The notes beneath the pieces were generated by a model. It did no database searches. It saw only the letters and a list, made by a program, of their open reading frames with translations, and was not told the origin of the DNA. The position numbers were made by a program, and so were the translations under genes. From Foliamicus sp963666765 (GTDB lineage Bacteria; Pseudomonadota; Gammaproteobacteria; Steroidobacterales; Foliamicaceae), in contig OY762933.1 of assembly GCA_963666765.1 (NCBI GenBank), positions 1,116,001-1,180,000 of the forward strand: a stretch of 64,000 bases of DNA. The letters are read 5' to 3'. Position 1 is the first letter of the stretch, and each line of letters starts with the position of its first letter. This document shows positions 1 to 8,590 of the stretch, piece after piece.

Positions 1-1718
1 CCGAAAAGGTCCGGGCGCTGGGTCATCACGGCGCCCACCAGCAGGCCGCCATTGCTGCTGCCCTGGATAACGAGCCGGGAGGGCATGGTGTAGCCCTCGT
101 CGATCAGCCACTGCGCCGCGGCGATGAAATCGTCGAACACGTTCTGCTTTCTCTCGCGGGTGCCGGCAAGGTGCCACTCGCGCCCGTACTCCCCGCCGCC
201 GCGCAGGTTGGGGATGGCGATCATGCCGCCGAGTTCCAGCCACACGAGGCGGGCGATGCTGTAGTTCGGCGTCAGCGAAATGTTGAAACCGCCGTAGCCG
301 TACAGCAGCGCGGGATGCTCGCCGGTCGTCTCCAGGTCCTTGCGATGGACAAGGAACATCGGGACCCGTGTGCCGTCCTTGCTGTTGTAGAAGACCTGCC
401 GGGTCACGAACTGCGTCCCGTCTATCGGCGTTTCGGTACGGTAGTGCAGCGTGCTCTCGCCGGTGCCGACATCGTAGCGGTAGACGGCGCCGGGATCAGT
501 AAAACCTGAGAAGCTGTAGAACGTCTCGGGATCGTCCCAGCGTCCGCCGAACCCGCGCACCGAGCCGATTCCGGGCAGCTCAATCTCTTCCACCAGGCCG
601 CCGTCGGCCTCATACACCGTCACCAGCGGCTTGACGTCCTCCAGGTAGGAGGCGACCAACCGCCCGCCGACGGCGCTGATGCCCTGCATGGTATTTTCGC
701 CTTCGGGAATCACCTCGGTCCACTCCTGCGGGCTGTTGATGTCCAGGGAAATCACCTTGCGGCGCGGCGCGTCCCTGTTGGTCGAGAAAAAGAAAGTCTC
801 GCCGTCGTTGGCGAGATACCTGTAAATGGCGTCCCATTCATCGAGCAAAGGGCGGATGGCCGAATCCGGTTCGTCCATGCGCCGGTAGTGCACCGCATTG
901 CTCAAGTAGCCTTCCTGCAGGATTACAACCAGGTAGGCGCCGTCCTCGGTGACGGCTGCGTATGCGTTGCGGCCTTCATCCGGCGGCATCCGCAGCACCA
1001 GCCGGTCTTCGTCCTGATCCGTCCCCAGTTCGTGAAAATAGATCGACACCGCCTTCTTGTCGTCGCCGGCGCCCTGCTTGCCCACCGGGTAGCGGCTGTA
1101 GAAAAAGCCACGCTCGTCCGGAGTCCAGGAAACGCCGGTGAACTTGGTGTAGGTCAGATGGTCGGACAGGTCCTCGCCGGTTTCGACTTCGCGCACGTGC
1201 CAGTCGCGCCAGTCGGAACCGCCGTCGGAACGCGCATAGGCGATGTAGCGGCCGTTGGGGCTGACGGAATTGCCGGCCAGACTGATGGTGCCGTCCTCGG
1301 CCCAGGAGTTGGGGTCAAGCAGCACCCGCGCTTCGCCGTCCAGGCCCTCCCGCACGTAGAGCACGCTGTGGTTCTGCAGCCCGTCGTTGCGGAATTCGAA
1401 ATACCAGGGGCCTTCGCGCCAGGGCGCCGAGCGGCGCGGATAGTTCCAGACCTCGGCAAGCCTGTCCTTGAGGCGCTCTCTCAGCGGGATGGATGTCAGG
1501 TACGGCTTGACCAGCTCGTTCTGGGCTGCGATCCAGTCCGCGGTTTCGGGAGCATCCATCTGCTCCATCCAGCGGTACGGGTCGGCAACCTGGACGCCGA
1601 AATAGTCGTCCTGATGCTCGGAGCGCGTGGCCGACGGGTATTCCAGCCCGTCATCCCCGGAAGGAGAACAACTTGCGGCGAGGATGGCGAATGCAATCGG
1701 AAGGCTGAATCTACGCAT
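1..1718 (-). CDS. Prolyl oligopeptidase family serine peptidase (S9A), 3' end cut by window
   Basis: Reading the minus strand from the ATG at 1718 gives an open frame of 572 codons that runs off the left edge. The N-terminus (MRRFSLPIAFAILAASCSPS) is a signal peptide ending in a lipobox-like AAS-C, so the protein is probably an exported lipoprotein. The next segment (DPYRWMEQMD, then a seven-bladed beta-propeller region) and the catalytic domain start (LLYGYGGFNIS, LRGGGEYG) are typical of prolyl oligopeptidases. The nucleophile motif QGSSNGGLL lies near residue 560; the catalytic Asp and His lie beyond the window. It should cleave short peptides after proline in the periplasm. The frame is not interrupted; other apparent frames here are shadows of it. 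Confidence 0.93.
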   Translation of the reverse strand, partial: MRRFSLPIAFAILAASCSPSGDDGLEYPSATRSEHQDDYFGVQVADPYRWMEQMDAPETADWIAAQNELVKPYLTSIPLRERLKDRLAEVWNYPRRSAPWREGPWYFEFRNDGLQNHSVLYVREGLDGEARVLLDPNSWAEDGTISLAGNSVSPNGRYIAYARSDGGSDWRDWHVREVETGEDLSDHLTYTKFTGVSWTPDERGFFYSRYPVGKQGAGDDKKAVSIYFHELGTDQDEDRLVLRMPPDEGRNAYAAVTEDGAYLVVILQEGYLSNAVHYRRMDEPDSAIRPLLDEWDAIYRYLANDGETFFFSTNRDAPRRKVISLDINSPQEWTEVIPEGENTMQGISAVGGRLVASYLEDVKPLVTVYEADGGLVEEIELPGIGSVRGFGGRWDDPETFYSFSGFTDPGAVYRYDVGTGESTLHYRTETPIDGTQFVTRQVFYNSKDGTRVPMFLVHRKDLETTGEHPALLYGYGGFNISLTPNYSIARLVWLELGGMIAIPNLRGGGEYGREWHLAGTRERKQNVFDDFIAAAQWLIDEGYTMPSRLVIQGSSNGGLLVGAVMTQRPDLF

Positions 1719-1792
1719 CGAAGGTAATCCGCTTGGCGCGAGGCTGCATTTTAGGGCCTGGCTCGCACGGCCCCGACCGACTGCAAATTGAT

Positions 1793-2791
1793 ATGATTGG
1801 CGCGGTGTCCAATTCGGAGGTATTCCGGCAGGCCTTGCGGCTGGTGGGGAAGGATGTCAACCTCCTCAATCGGCTCATCTACAGCCACTTGCGCAGCGAT
1901 GTTCCGCTGATCGGCCGGGTAGCGCAGTACCTCCTGAATTCGGGGGGCAAGCGAATACGGCCCATGCTGCTGATGCTCGTGGCCCGTGCGCTGGGCTGCG
2001 CCCCGGGAGGCACCCAGGTCCGGGCCGGCGTCATCGTGGAATACATCCATTCGGCCACGCTGCTGCACGACGACGTCGTGGACGAGGCGGAAATGCGTCG
2101 CGGGACATCGGCGGCCAACGTGCTTCACGGGCCCGCGGCCAGCGTCCTGGTGGGCGATTTCCTCTACTCCCGCGCGTTCCAGCTCATCGTCGAGTTGCTT
2201 GAGGAGCAACGCGCCGTGGAGGTCCTGGCGTCAACCACCAATCAGATCGCCGAGGGCGAAGTAATGCAGTTGATGAACCTGAATCAGCTGGCCGTCACCG
2301 AAGAGCAATACCTCGAGGTCATAAGGCGCAAGACCGCCTCCCTGTTCGAGGCCTGTGCGCGGATCGGCGCCATCCTGGCGCACAGCGAAAGGAACATCGA
2401 AGACGCTGCCGCCCGCTACGGTCTCGAGCTCGGCATGGCCTACCAGATAACCGACGACGTGCTGGATTACTCCGGCGGCGAGGAAGCGTTCGGCAAGAAC
2501 GTCGGCACGGACCTGAAAGAGGGAAAGACCACCCTGCCCCTGCTCCGCGCCATGCAGGTCGGGTCTCCCGCCCAGCAAACCGTGCTGCGCAACGCCCTGC
2601 GCAGCGGTAGCCTGGACAATCTTTCCGGCGTCATGGAAGCGATCCAGTCCACGGAGGCGCTAAAATACGCCGCCGGGCGCGCAAGGGAAGCTTCCGAGCG
2701 CGCCGCGGATGCCCTGTCCGCCCTGCCCGAAAACCGCTTTCGCGACGTGTTGACATCGCTGGCGCGGTTCGCAGCGGAGCGCGGCTACTAG
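1793..2791 (+). CDS. ispB: Octaprenyl/polyprenyl diphosphate synthase
   Basis: This is a 332-residue trans-polyprenyl diphosphate synthase that adds isopentenyl units to make the side chain of ubiquinone. The first aspartate-rich motif (DDVVDEAEMRR) and the second (DDVLDYSGGEEAFGKN) are both intact, with the SGGKRIRPM substrate-binding segment near residue 50 and EGEVMQLMN in the middle, closely matching E. coli IspB. An ATG further upstream is in frame, but the start at 1793 gives the family's usual N-terminus. The gene is divergent from the peptidase on its left and is followed 24 nt later by a tRNA. UbiG is encoded later in the window, consistent with ubiquinone use. Confidence 0.95.
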   Translation: MIGAVSNSEVFRQALRLVGKDVNLLNRLIYSHLRSDVPLIGRVAQYLLNSGGKRIRPMLLMLVARALGCAPGGTQVRAGVIVEYIHSATLLHDDVVDEAEMRRGTSAANVLHGPAASVLVGDFLYSRAFQLIVELLEEQRAVEVLASTTNQIAEGEVMQLMNLNQLAVTEEQYLEVIRRKTASLFEACARIGAILAHSERNIEDAAARYGLELGMAYQITDDVLDYSGGEEAFGKNVGTDLKEGKTTLPLLRAMQVGSPAQQTVLRNALRSGSLDNLSGVMEAIQSTEALKYAAGRAREASERAADALSALPENRFRDVLTSLARFAAERGY

Positions 2792-2815
2792 CATCCGGGC
2801 ATTCAGTCCTTCGGT

Positions 2816-2892
2816 CGGGGTGTAGCTCAGCCTGGTAGAGCACTGTCTTCGGGTGGCAGGAGTCGCTGGTTCAAATCCAGTCACCCCGACCA
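2816..2892 (+). tRNA. tRNA-Pro (anticodon CGG)
   Basis: The sequence folds as a complete cloverleaf. The acceptor stem CGGGGTG pairs with CACCCCG, followed by discriminator A and an encoded CCA. The D arm is GCTC...GAGC, the anticodon stem CTGTC/GGCAG holds loop TTCGGGT with anticodon CGG followed by G37, and the T arm contains GGTTCAAATCC. It decodes the proline codon CCG. Confidence 0.96.
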
Positions 2893-2924
2893 TGATTCGG
2901 CTTGATATGTGATGCAAAAAAACA

Positions 2925-2952
2925 TTGACAACCCCATGAAATAATGTATATT
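2925..2952 (+). promoter_or_regulatory. Sigma70-type promoter for the SYLF-domain gene
   Basis: A perfect -35 hexamer TTGACA (2925-2930) is separated by 16 nt from TATATT (2947-2952), in an AT-rich patch just after the tRNA. The gene start follows 33 nt downstream of the -10. It is one of the clearest promoters in the window. Confidence 0.7.
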
Positions 2953-2985
2953 TGCTGAACCAACAACGCCACCCTCAGGGCAACG

Positions 2986-4443
2986 ATGATACGCAAAGCA
3001 GTTGTTGGAATCACTCTATTTCTACTCGCGGCGCCACTGCTCGCCGACGAGAAACTCGACGACAGAATGATGCACGCCGCATCGATTCTGCAGGAAATAC
3101 GCGGGCCCCTCGAAGAAGAAGCCCCAAGCGTGCTTGAAAATGCCTACGCCGTGGCAGTTTTTCCGGAGTTCGTGCAGGTCGGGCTACTCGGCGGCGTGAA
3201 GCATGGCCAGGGCGTGCTGGCGACGCGGCTGGAATCCGGAAACTGGAGCAAGCCGGCCTTCGTTCGCATCACCAGCGGGAGCTTCGGCCTGCAATTCGGG
3301 GTATCCATGTCGCAGCTCCTGATCGTGTTCAAGGACCCCAAGGCCGTTGAGGCGATCTCCGGCGGGCAGTTCTCCATCGGCGCCGACGCCGGTTATGCGG
3401 CCGGCGAACTGGGCGGCAGCGCCAGCGCCAGTACGGACAATAAGCTTGAAAACCGCATCGTGGCGATGGCCCGCTCCAAGGGCCTGTTCGCGGGCGTCGC
3501 GCTGGAAAGTGGCGTTCTCAGGATCGAGAAGGACTCCAACGTGGAGTTCTACAACGATGCGATCGGACTGGACGGCCGCACGCTGCTTGAGGACACGGAC
3601 GTGGAACTGCCACCAGTCGCACAGCATTTCCGAATTGTATTGGGCGAGTCCGTGCCGCCGGTCTCGGCGGAAGCGCCCCAGGAAGGCGGCGAAGGCAATT
3701 CGGATGTGGACCTGCGCTTCGCGGAAGACGAGAAAAAGGGAACCGTGGCCGAATCCGCTCCGGAGGATCCGGCAAGTGAAGATTTACGCGCCCGCATGGC
3801 CAATGCACAGGGCTCGGCGACACCCGGCGCCCCGGGCTCCCCTGGCGGAAGCTGGATATCACCCGACGGCCGGACATTGCCATCCGGTGAAACAGGCCTT
3901 GCGTCCATTCCCGCTAACGGCGCGAGAAATCATCTGCGCACAAACGTTGCGCCTGAGGCGGCAACATGGGTGACGCCCCAGACGGGTAGCCCGCAGCCGA
4001 GTGGCGATCAATCGTCCGGTTCGGGACTCGGAGGCAGGATCGTGGGCAAGATTACGGACGCGGCGCTGGATGGCGCCAAGGACCTGGCGGTCAGTTCCAT
4101 ACGCGACAAACCGGAAGTCAAGGCAGCAAAGCTGGCCGTGCGTGCAGGCGGAAAGCTGGCGAGTTCCGCCGGGTCCGGCTCGTCCGCGCCCGCATCCGCG
4201 TCCGCGCGCGCACCCCGGAAAACCCCATTGCCGAAGCCGGAAGGGGCCATCGCATCAACCGACGGTGCATGGTTAGCGCCTCGAGAGGCGGACTTCCCGA
4301 TTGCCAGCCCTGCGCCCGAATCGATTCCGTCCGTTGCCGCTAAACCGACTGCGGAGCTCACCGGGCCGCCGGGACCCTCCGAATGGCCTGACGAATGGCG
4401 TGATGCGCAGATTCTGGGGGGCGTTTGCGAGCCCGGCACCTGA
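2986..4443 (+). CDS. SYLF (Ysc84-type) lipid-binding domain protein with long low-complexity tail
   Basis: This is a 485-residue protein. Residues 1-20 form a signal peptide (ends LLAD). Residues ~25-200 are a SYLF/DUF500 domain: AVAVFPEFVQVGLLGGVKHGQGVL, the GSFGLQFG segment and the RSKGLFAGVALE signature are all present. SYLF domains bind phosphoinositides in eukaryotes; bacterial members are exported and their role is poorly known. Residues ~220-485 are Pro/Ser/Ala/Gly-rich and probably disordered, with a possible amphipathic stretch near 350-390 (GGRIVGKITDAAL). It has its own strong promoter and no operon partner. The tail is much longer than in typical ~200-residue bacterial members. 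Confidence 0.82.
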   Translation: MIRKAVVGITLFLLAAPLLADEKLDDRMMHAASILQEIRGPLEEEAPSVLENAYAVAVFPEFVQVGLLGGVKHGQGVLATRLESGNWSKPAFVRITSGSFGLQFGVSMSQLLIVFKDPKAVEAISGGQFSIGADAGYAAGELGGSASASTDNKLENRIVAMARSKGLFAGVALESGVLRIEKDSNVEFYNDAIGLDGRTLLEDTDVELPPVAQHFRIVLGESVPPVSAEAPQEGGEGNSDVDLRFAEDEKKGTVAESAPEDPASEDLRARMANAQGSATPGAPGSPGGSWISPDGRTLPSGETGLASIPANGARNHLRTNVAPEAATWVTPQTGSPQPSGDQSSGSGLGGRIVGKITDAALDGAKDLAVSSIRDKPEVKAAKLAVRAGGKLASSAGSGSSAPASASARAPRKTPLPKPEGAIASTDGAWLAPREADFPIASPAPESIPSVAAKPTAELTGPPGPSEWPDEWRDAQILGGVCEPGT

Positions 4444-4450
4444 GTCCCGG

Positions 4451-5134
4451 CTAACCGCGCCGAAAGTACTTCCGCGCCAGGCCGTCCGGGGAACGGCGCA
4501 AGAGATACTCCAAGGCAAGCAGCCGATTCCTGAGGCTGCGCCTGAACCAACCGTCACGTTTCCACCGCCGGGCGGACACGCCCAGGACGGCGGGCACGGG
4601 GTCGAACCGGCCCAGTTTCCGCAAACGCTTCACGAGCGGCGGCTCTTCAAACAGCGCGCGAGGGGGGAAACCCCCGGCTTGCCGGTAGGCATCGCGGCGC
4701 ATGAAAAGCCCCTGATCGCCATACGGCGTGCCGACTCGCGCGCGCAGGTTGATCAGGAGGGCCAGCAAGTGCGCCTGCCAGCAACTCTCGTTGTCGAATA
4801 CGAACCGGAACCAGCCCCCCACGGCGCCCGAGGCCAGGTGCGCACGAATGACGGCTATGGACTCCGGCCGGGGCGTGTTGTCGGCATGAAGAAACCACAA
4901 GACTTCCATTTCCGCCGCCCGCGCACCCCGGTCCATCTGTTCGCCGCGGCAGGCGCGGGAAGACAAATAGCGGCAACCGGCCATGGCGCAAAGAGCCTCG
5001 ATGCCCTGATCGCCTGCTCCATCCACAACAACCACCTCCGACGGCCGGGGGTCAAGCGCGGCCAGCGCCTCAAGCATCGTTTCCAGCGCCTGACGGTCCC
5101 GGAATACGGGAATGACAACGGAAACCTGCATCAC
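4451..5134 (-). CDS. Family 2 glycosyltransferase, rSAM/selenodomain-associated transferase 2 type
   Basis: This is a 227-residue GT-A fold transferase. It starts with SVVIPVFRD, has the EVVVVDGAGD loop, a RGEQMDRGA segment and LWFLHAD as the metal-binding DxD equivalent, then GDQGLFMRRDAYRQAGGF and a C-terminal RRWKRDGWFR motif. This order matches the TIGR04283-type transferases. Its start overlaps the stop of the upstream transferase (5131-5847) by 4 nt, so the two are co-translated. Partner radical-SAM or arsenosugar genes commonly seen with this family are not visible here. The acceptor is unknown. Confidence 0.87.
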   Translation of the reverse strand: MMQVSVVIPVFRDRQALETMLEALAALDPRPSEVVVVDGAGDQGIEALCAMAGCRYLSSRACRGEQMDRGARAAEMEVLWFLHADNTPRPESIAVIRAHLASGAVGGWFRFVFDNESCWQAHLLALLINLRARVGTPYGDQGLFMRRDAYRQAGGFPPRALFEEPPLVKRLRKLGRFDPVPAVLGVSARRWKRDGWFRRSLRNRLLALEYLLRRSPDGLARKYFRRG

Positions 5135-5847
5135 GCCGGCCGATTCAACTCAAGCCAGCGATGCAGCTCGCGGCGGGCCGGCCTCGCGTCTCCGCGCAGC
5201 GCGCGTTCCAGGTGAGCCAGGTCCGCCCGGCGGTCCACGTCAAAGCCGCCGGGGACCCGAAGCACGGTCTGGCCGGCCTTGCGGCAGGCGGCGCCCAACG
5301 CCCCGGCCAGTCCCGACGACCCCCAGGGAAGCCCCGCCAGCGGCGGCCAGACCCGCCGGGTGGCCATCATGGTTACCCCGCCATCGCGCGCCGCCGCCAG
5401 CACCACGTCGTGGGTAGCGAGCCCGGCAATGGCGCGCCGATAGTGCCGGGCGCCGAGTACCGGCGCATCGCTGCCGATATAGATGCGGCGCTTCAGTTGC
5501 ATTCCGTTGAGCGCCCGGTCCAATCGCTCCAGGCGCCTGCCCAGGTTGCCGTCGCCCTGCGCCAGGACTCTCGCCGGTTCGCGGGCGTCCGGGCGGGTCG
5601 CCTGCAGGGACAGCGCCCAGTCGCGATCCTCGCCGCCTTCCGGGGCCAGAATCACCCGTCCGCGCCAGGCTCGAAGGTCTTCCAGCGCACAGTTCAGCAT
5701 CAGCCGGCAGAGCTCCACCAGGGCCCGTTCGTTGAGGGACGCGGCCAGCCGACGTTTGCCGTGCTGCTCGCGGGGCCGGCGAAACACCAGTATGAGCGCG
5801 CTGTTCCGCGGCGGCGCGATGCTTGAATTTCCCCTGAATAAGCCCAT
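5131..5847 (-). CDS. DUF2064 nucleotidyl/glycosyltransferase-like protein (rSAM/selenodomain transferase 1 type)
   Basis: This is a 238-residue protein with the TIGR04282/DUF2064 layout: ALILVFRRP, KRRLAA in place of the usual KTRLA, AQGDGNLGRRLERL, IYIGSDAPVL (sugar-nucleotide and metal site), AARDGGVTMMA in place of the common DGGYYLIG, and FDVDRRADLAHL near the end. It is the first gene of a two-gene minus-strand unit with the GT2-like enzyme. The altered DGG motif may mean a different nucleotide sugar or reduced activity. The start at 5847 gives a slightly long N-terminus; a later start is possible. Confidence 0.8.
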   Translation of the reverse strand: MGLFRGNSSIAPPRNSALILVFRRPREQHGKRRLAASLNERALVELCRLMLNCALEDLRAWRGRVILAPEGGEDRDWALSLQATRPDAREPARVLAQGDGNLGRRLERLDRALNGMQLKRRIYIGSDAPVLGARHYRRAIAGLATHDVVLAAARDGGVTMMATRRVWPPLAGLPWGSSGLAGALGAACRKAGQTVLRVPGGFDVDRRADLAHLERALRGDARPARRELHRWLELNRPA

Positions 5848-5916
5848 TTCTTTAGGTAAATAAGTAAACTCCGCACTTCAAGTCAATCAAGCGAGCGCAC
5901 GAAGCAAGGCAAGTCA

Positions 5917-7173
5917 ATGCAGTATTCCAATTTTGTCAGGACCTTCAACGCCCACAGCGGCGCGAAGGAATTGATGGAAGACATGTCGTGCCCCATTCCC
6001 GGAATCGACAAGGTGTATCGACTGGGCGGCGGCAACCCCGCAATTATTCCCGAAGTCAGGGAAATTTTCCGGGCCGAACTGGCGAAAATCGCGGCCGACC
6101 CGGACCGGTTCGACAACATGGCGTCGATCTACTCCGAGCCCCTGGGAGATACGCGTTTTCGCGAAGCCCTGGCCGATATGCTCCGCGAGGAATACGGCTG
6201 GCCGCTGACCGCCAGGAACATCTCGCTGGCGCCCGGCAGTCAACTTTGCTTTTACTACCTTTTCAATCTCTTCGGCGGCGTGGGGCCCGGCGGCAAGCGG
6301 CGGCGGATCATTATTCCGCTGTGCCCCGAATACATCGGCTACAAGGGCCTGCTCGCCGACGAAGCGGACGTCGTTTCGCGCCGCTCGATCATCCGCAAGC
6401 TTCCGAATCGTCAGTTCAAGTACGGCCTCCGCACGGACGGGCTGGATGAAGTCGCCGACATCGGCGCGATTGTCGTTTCAAGACCCACCAATCCCACCGG
6501 CAACGTGATTCGGCAGTCGGAACTCGCGCGCCTGGATGAGGTAGCGCGGGAACGGCAGGTCCCCTTGATCGTGGACAACGCCTATGGATTCCCCTTTCCG
6601 GGAATGATCTACGTCGATGAGCGCCCCGAGTGGAACGAGAACACCATCCTCACGATGAGCCTGTCCAAGATCGGGCTGCCGGCACTGCGCACCGGGATCG
6701 TTGTGGCCAACGAGGAGGTCACGGAAACCCTGGGGCGCGTGAACGCGCTCACGCAGCTGGCAGTGGGGGCCGCGGGCGCCGCGCTGGTGGCGCCGCTGCT
6801 GGAAAACCGCGAGTTGCTGAGGATCAGCCGCGAACTGATCCTGCCGTTCTACCAGCGCAAGATCCGGGACGCGGTGGGCTTCTGTCATGAAACGCTAACC
6901 AACTGCGACTACTACATTCACAAGCCGGAAGGCTCGATGTTTCTTTGGCTGTGGTTCCCCGGGCTCAACGACAACCAGGCCCTCTACCGGCGCCTCAAGA
7001 CGCGCGGCGTGATGATCCTTTCCGGCCACGAATTCTTCCCCGGCCTGCGCAAGCCCTGGACCCACGAGCGCGAATGCATTCGCGTCAATGTGTGCGGCGA
7101 TGCGGATACGGTCTTCGAAGGCTTAAGAATCATCGGCGAGGAAGCCTCGCGCCTGCAAGCAAAGGCAGCCTGA
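5917..7173 (+). CDS. avtA: Valine-pyruvate aminotransferase
   Basis: This is a 418-residue PLP-dependent class I/II aminotransferase that interconverts valine and 2-oxoisovalerate using pyruvate/alanine. It aligns along its length with E. coli AvtA: HSGAKELMEDM, RLGGGNPA, PGSQLCFYYLFNLF, PLCPEYIGYKG, SRPTNPTGNV, DNAYGFPFPG, and MSLSKIGLPALR with the PLP lysine at residue 251. IHKPEGSMFLWLWF and GHEFFPGL near the end are also conserved. It is transcribed with the acyltransferase gene 13 nt downstream, an unusual neighbour. Confidence 0.95.
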   Translation: MQYSNFVRTFNAHSGAKELMEDMSCPIPGIDKVYRLGGGNPAIIPEVREIFRAELAKIAADPDRFDNMASIYSEPLGDTRFREALADMLREEYGWPLTARNISLAPGSQLCFYYLFNLFGGVGPGGKRRRIIIPLCPEYIGYKGLLADEADVVSRRSIIRKLPNRQFKYGLRTDGLDEVADIGAIVVSRPTNPTGNVIRQSELARLDEVARERQVPLIVDNAYGFPFPGMIYVDERPEWNENTILTMSLSKIGLPALRTGIVVANEEVTETLGRVNALTQLAVGAAGAALVAPLLENRELLRISRELILPFYQRKIRDAVGFCHETLTNCDYYIHKPEGSMFLWLWFPGLNDNQALYRRLKTRGVMILSGHEFFPGLRKPWTHERECIRVNVCGDADTVFEGLRIIGEEASRLQAKAA

Positions 7174-7186
7174 GTCTGCATATCAC

Positions 7187-8158
7187 ATGGATACGGGAAT
7201 GCTGGTATTCCCCGGCCAGGGCGCCCAGTACGCCGGCATGGGAAGCGATCTCTACGAGGCCTTCGATGCGGCCCGCCGGGTGTATGACGAAGCCGGCGAG
7301 GCGCTCGGTTACGACATGCGGGAGCTCAGCTTCAGCGACCCGGATGGGAAGATCGGGCTGACCCGTTATACGCAACCCGCGTTGCTTACCCATTCGATCG
7401 CCTGCCTGCGGGTCGCAGAAGCGCAATCAGGCGCCGAATTGACGCCAATGGCGGCCGCCGGACACAGTCTCGGCGAGTACAGCGCGCTGGTCGCCGCCGG
7501 CGCCCTTTGCTTCCGGGATGCGCTTGACCTGGTCAGTGAGCGCGGCCGGCTGATGGGCGAACACGGCGAAGGCGGCATGCTGGCGCTTGCCATGGCCGCT
7601 GACGAAGCGCGGCAGCTGGCCGACCGGCACTGCTGCCAGATTGCCGGCCTGAACCTGCCGACCCAGACGGTGGTCGGCGGCACGCCCGCGGACCTGGAGC
7701 AACTTGCGGCCGACCTGGCGGAAAACTACCCGCGCAAGCGGGGGACGCCGCTGGCCACCGAGGGTGCATTCCACACCTATCTGATGGTGACGGCGGCCCG
7801 GGAGTTCCGCGAGGTGCTCAAGCGCACGGAATTCCTCGCCCCGCGTTTCCCGGTGCTGTCCAACTACACGGCCCGGCCGCACGATCCGGCGCCGGACGCC
7901 ATCCGCACCCGACTGTTCTTTCAGCTCATCAACCCGGTGAACTGGGTCGGATGCATGCAGTGGGCGGTGGAGAACGGCGCCTCGTCATTCCTCGAACTGG
8001 GGGGCGGGATCGGGCGCGGCGAAACGCCCGCGGAGAAGCGGCCCAACCTGCAGGGCATCCTGAGAAAATACTGTCGCGGGGCGGGCCACGATGCCCAAAT
8101 AAGCGCCGTTATCAACGCCGCCGACGCCCTGGGACTGAAGGCGTCTCGCCTTCAGTGA
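7187..8158 (+). CDS. Malonyl-CoA:ACP transacylase family protein (FabD-like)
   Basis: This is a 323-residue acyltransferase. It has FPGQGAQ at the start, the nucleophile motif GHSLGEYSA (Ser94), the carboxylate-binding arginine in SERGRLM (Arg119) and the catalytic histidine in GAFHTYLM (His196). It should load malonyl, or a related acyl group, from CoA to an acyl carrier protein. It is not next to fabH, fabG or acpP, so it may be a second copy serving a special pathway. The last residues (KASRLQ) and the stop codon lie inside a copy of the dispersed palindromic repeat (8131-8208), suggesting the repeat replaced the original 3' end. Confidence 0.88.
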   Translation: MDTGMLVFPGQGAQYAGMGSDLYEAFDAARRVYDEAGEALGYDMRELSFSDPDGKIGLTRYTQPALLTHSIACLRVAEAQSGAELTPMAAAGHSLGEYSALVAAGALCFRDALDLVSERGRLMGEHGEGGMLALAMAADEARQLADRHCCQIAGLNLPTQTVVGGTPADLEQLAADLAENYPRKRGTPLATEGAFHTYLMVTAAREFREVLKRTEFLAPRFPVLSNYTARPHDPAPDAIRTRLFFQLINPVNWVGCMQWAVENGASSFLELGGGIGRGETPAEKRPNLQGILRKYCRGAGHDAQISAVINAADALGLKASRLQ

Positions 8159-8208
8159 GGGCGGGACGCCCTCTTCCCGTGGGTGGAGGGGGACGCCCTC
8201 TTCCCAGG
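8131..8208. repeat. Dispersed palindromic repeat, copy 1
   Basis: This copy has two adjacent palindromes with 3-nt loops: CTGAAGGCG-TCT-CGCCTTCAG at 8135-8155 and GAGGGCG-GGA-CGCCCTC at 8157-8173. A partial second GGACGCCCTCTTCCCAGG unit follows. It overlaps the 3' end of the acyltransferase gene and fills the gap to the convergent DUF423 gene. Related copies occur at about 28.2, 32.6, 38.1, 48.0 and 61.3 kb. Confidence 0.8.
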
Positions 8209-8209
8209 A

Positions 8210-8590
8210 TTACGAGCGGAGGTCGCGCCAGACGCCCGCGGCGGCGCTGAGCCAGGCAACCGCCAGCGCCATGCCGCCGTAAGGCGTCACCTGGGCCAGG
8301 TCAGGGCCGCCCAGCAGTTTCATGTAGATCGTTCCCGAGAACACGGCGATGCCGGCGATCAGGAGCCAACCGGCGGCCTTGTAGAACACGATGTCCGGGC
8401 TGCGGCGCAGCATCAGCCCGACGGCCAGCAATCCCAGTGAATGCGCCACGTGTATCTGGTTCGCCCAGTCCCAGGCGCGCACTTCCGAAACGGCGGCGCC
8501 CGCCTCGTAAAGACCGTGCGTTCCGTAGGCGCCGAGAAAGACGGATGACGCCAGCAGCAGCGTCGACAACAGCACAAACAACAGCGGCAT
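8210..8590 (-). CDS. DUF423 family small membrane protein
   Basis: This is a 126-residue protein with four predicted membrane segments. It carries the family features GAYGTHGL near residue 20, NQIHVAHSLGLLAVGL, FSGTIYMK and TPYGGMALAVAWL. Its function is unknown, although the family (YgdD-like) is widespread. Its start codon overlaps the stop of the MeaB-epimerase gene by 1 nt (TGATG), so it is the last gene of the propionate operon, perhaps only by co-transcription. Confidence 0.88.
   Translation of the reverse strand: MPLLFVLLSTLLLASSVFLGAYGTHGLYEAGAAVSEVRAWDWANQIHVAHSLGLLAVGLMLRRSPDIVFYKAAGWLLIAGIAVFSGTIYMKLLGGPDLAQVTPYGGMALAVAWLSAAAGVWRDLRS

Noticed and set aside
888..1727. A 279-codon plus-strand frame opposite the prolyl oligopeptidase
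   Set aside because: The minus-strand peptidase reads continuously with all expected motifs through this region.
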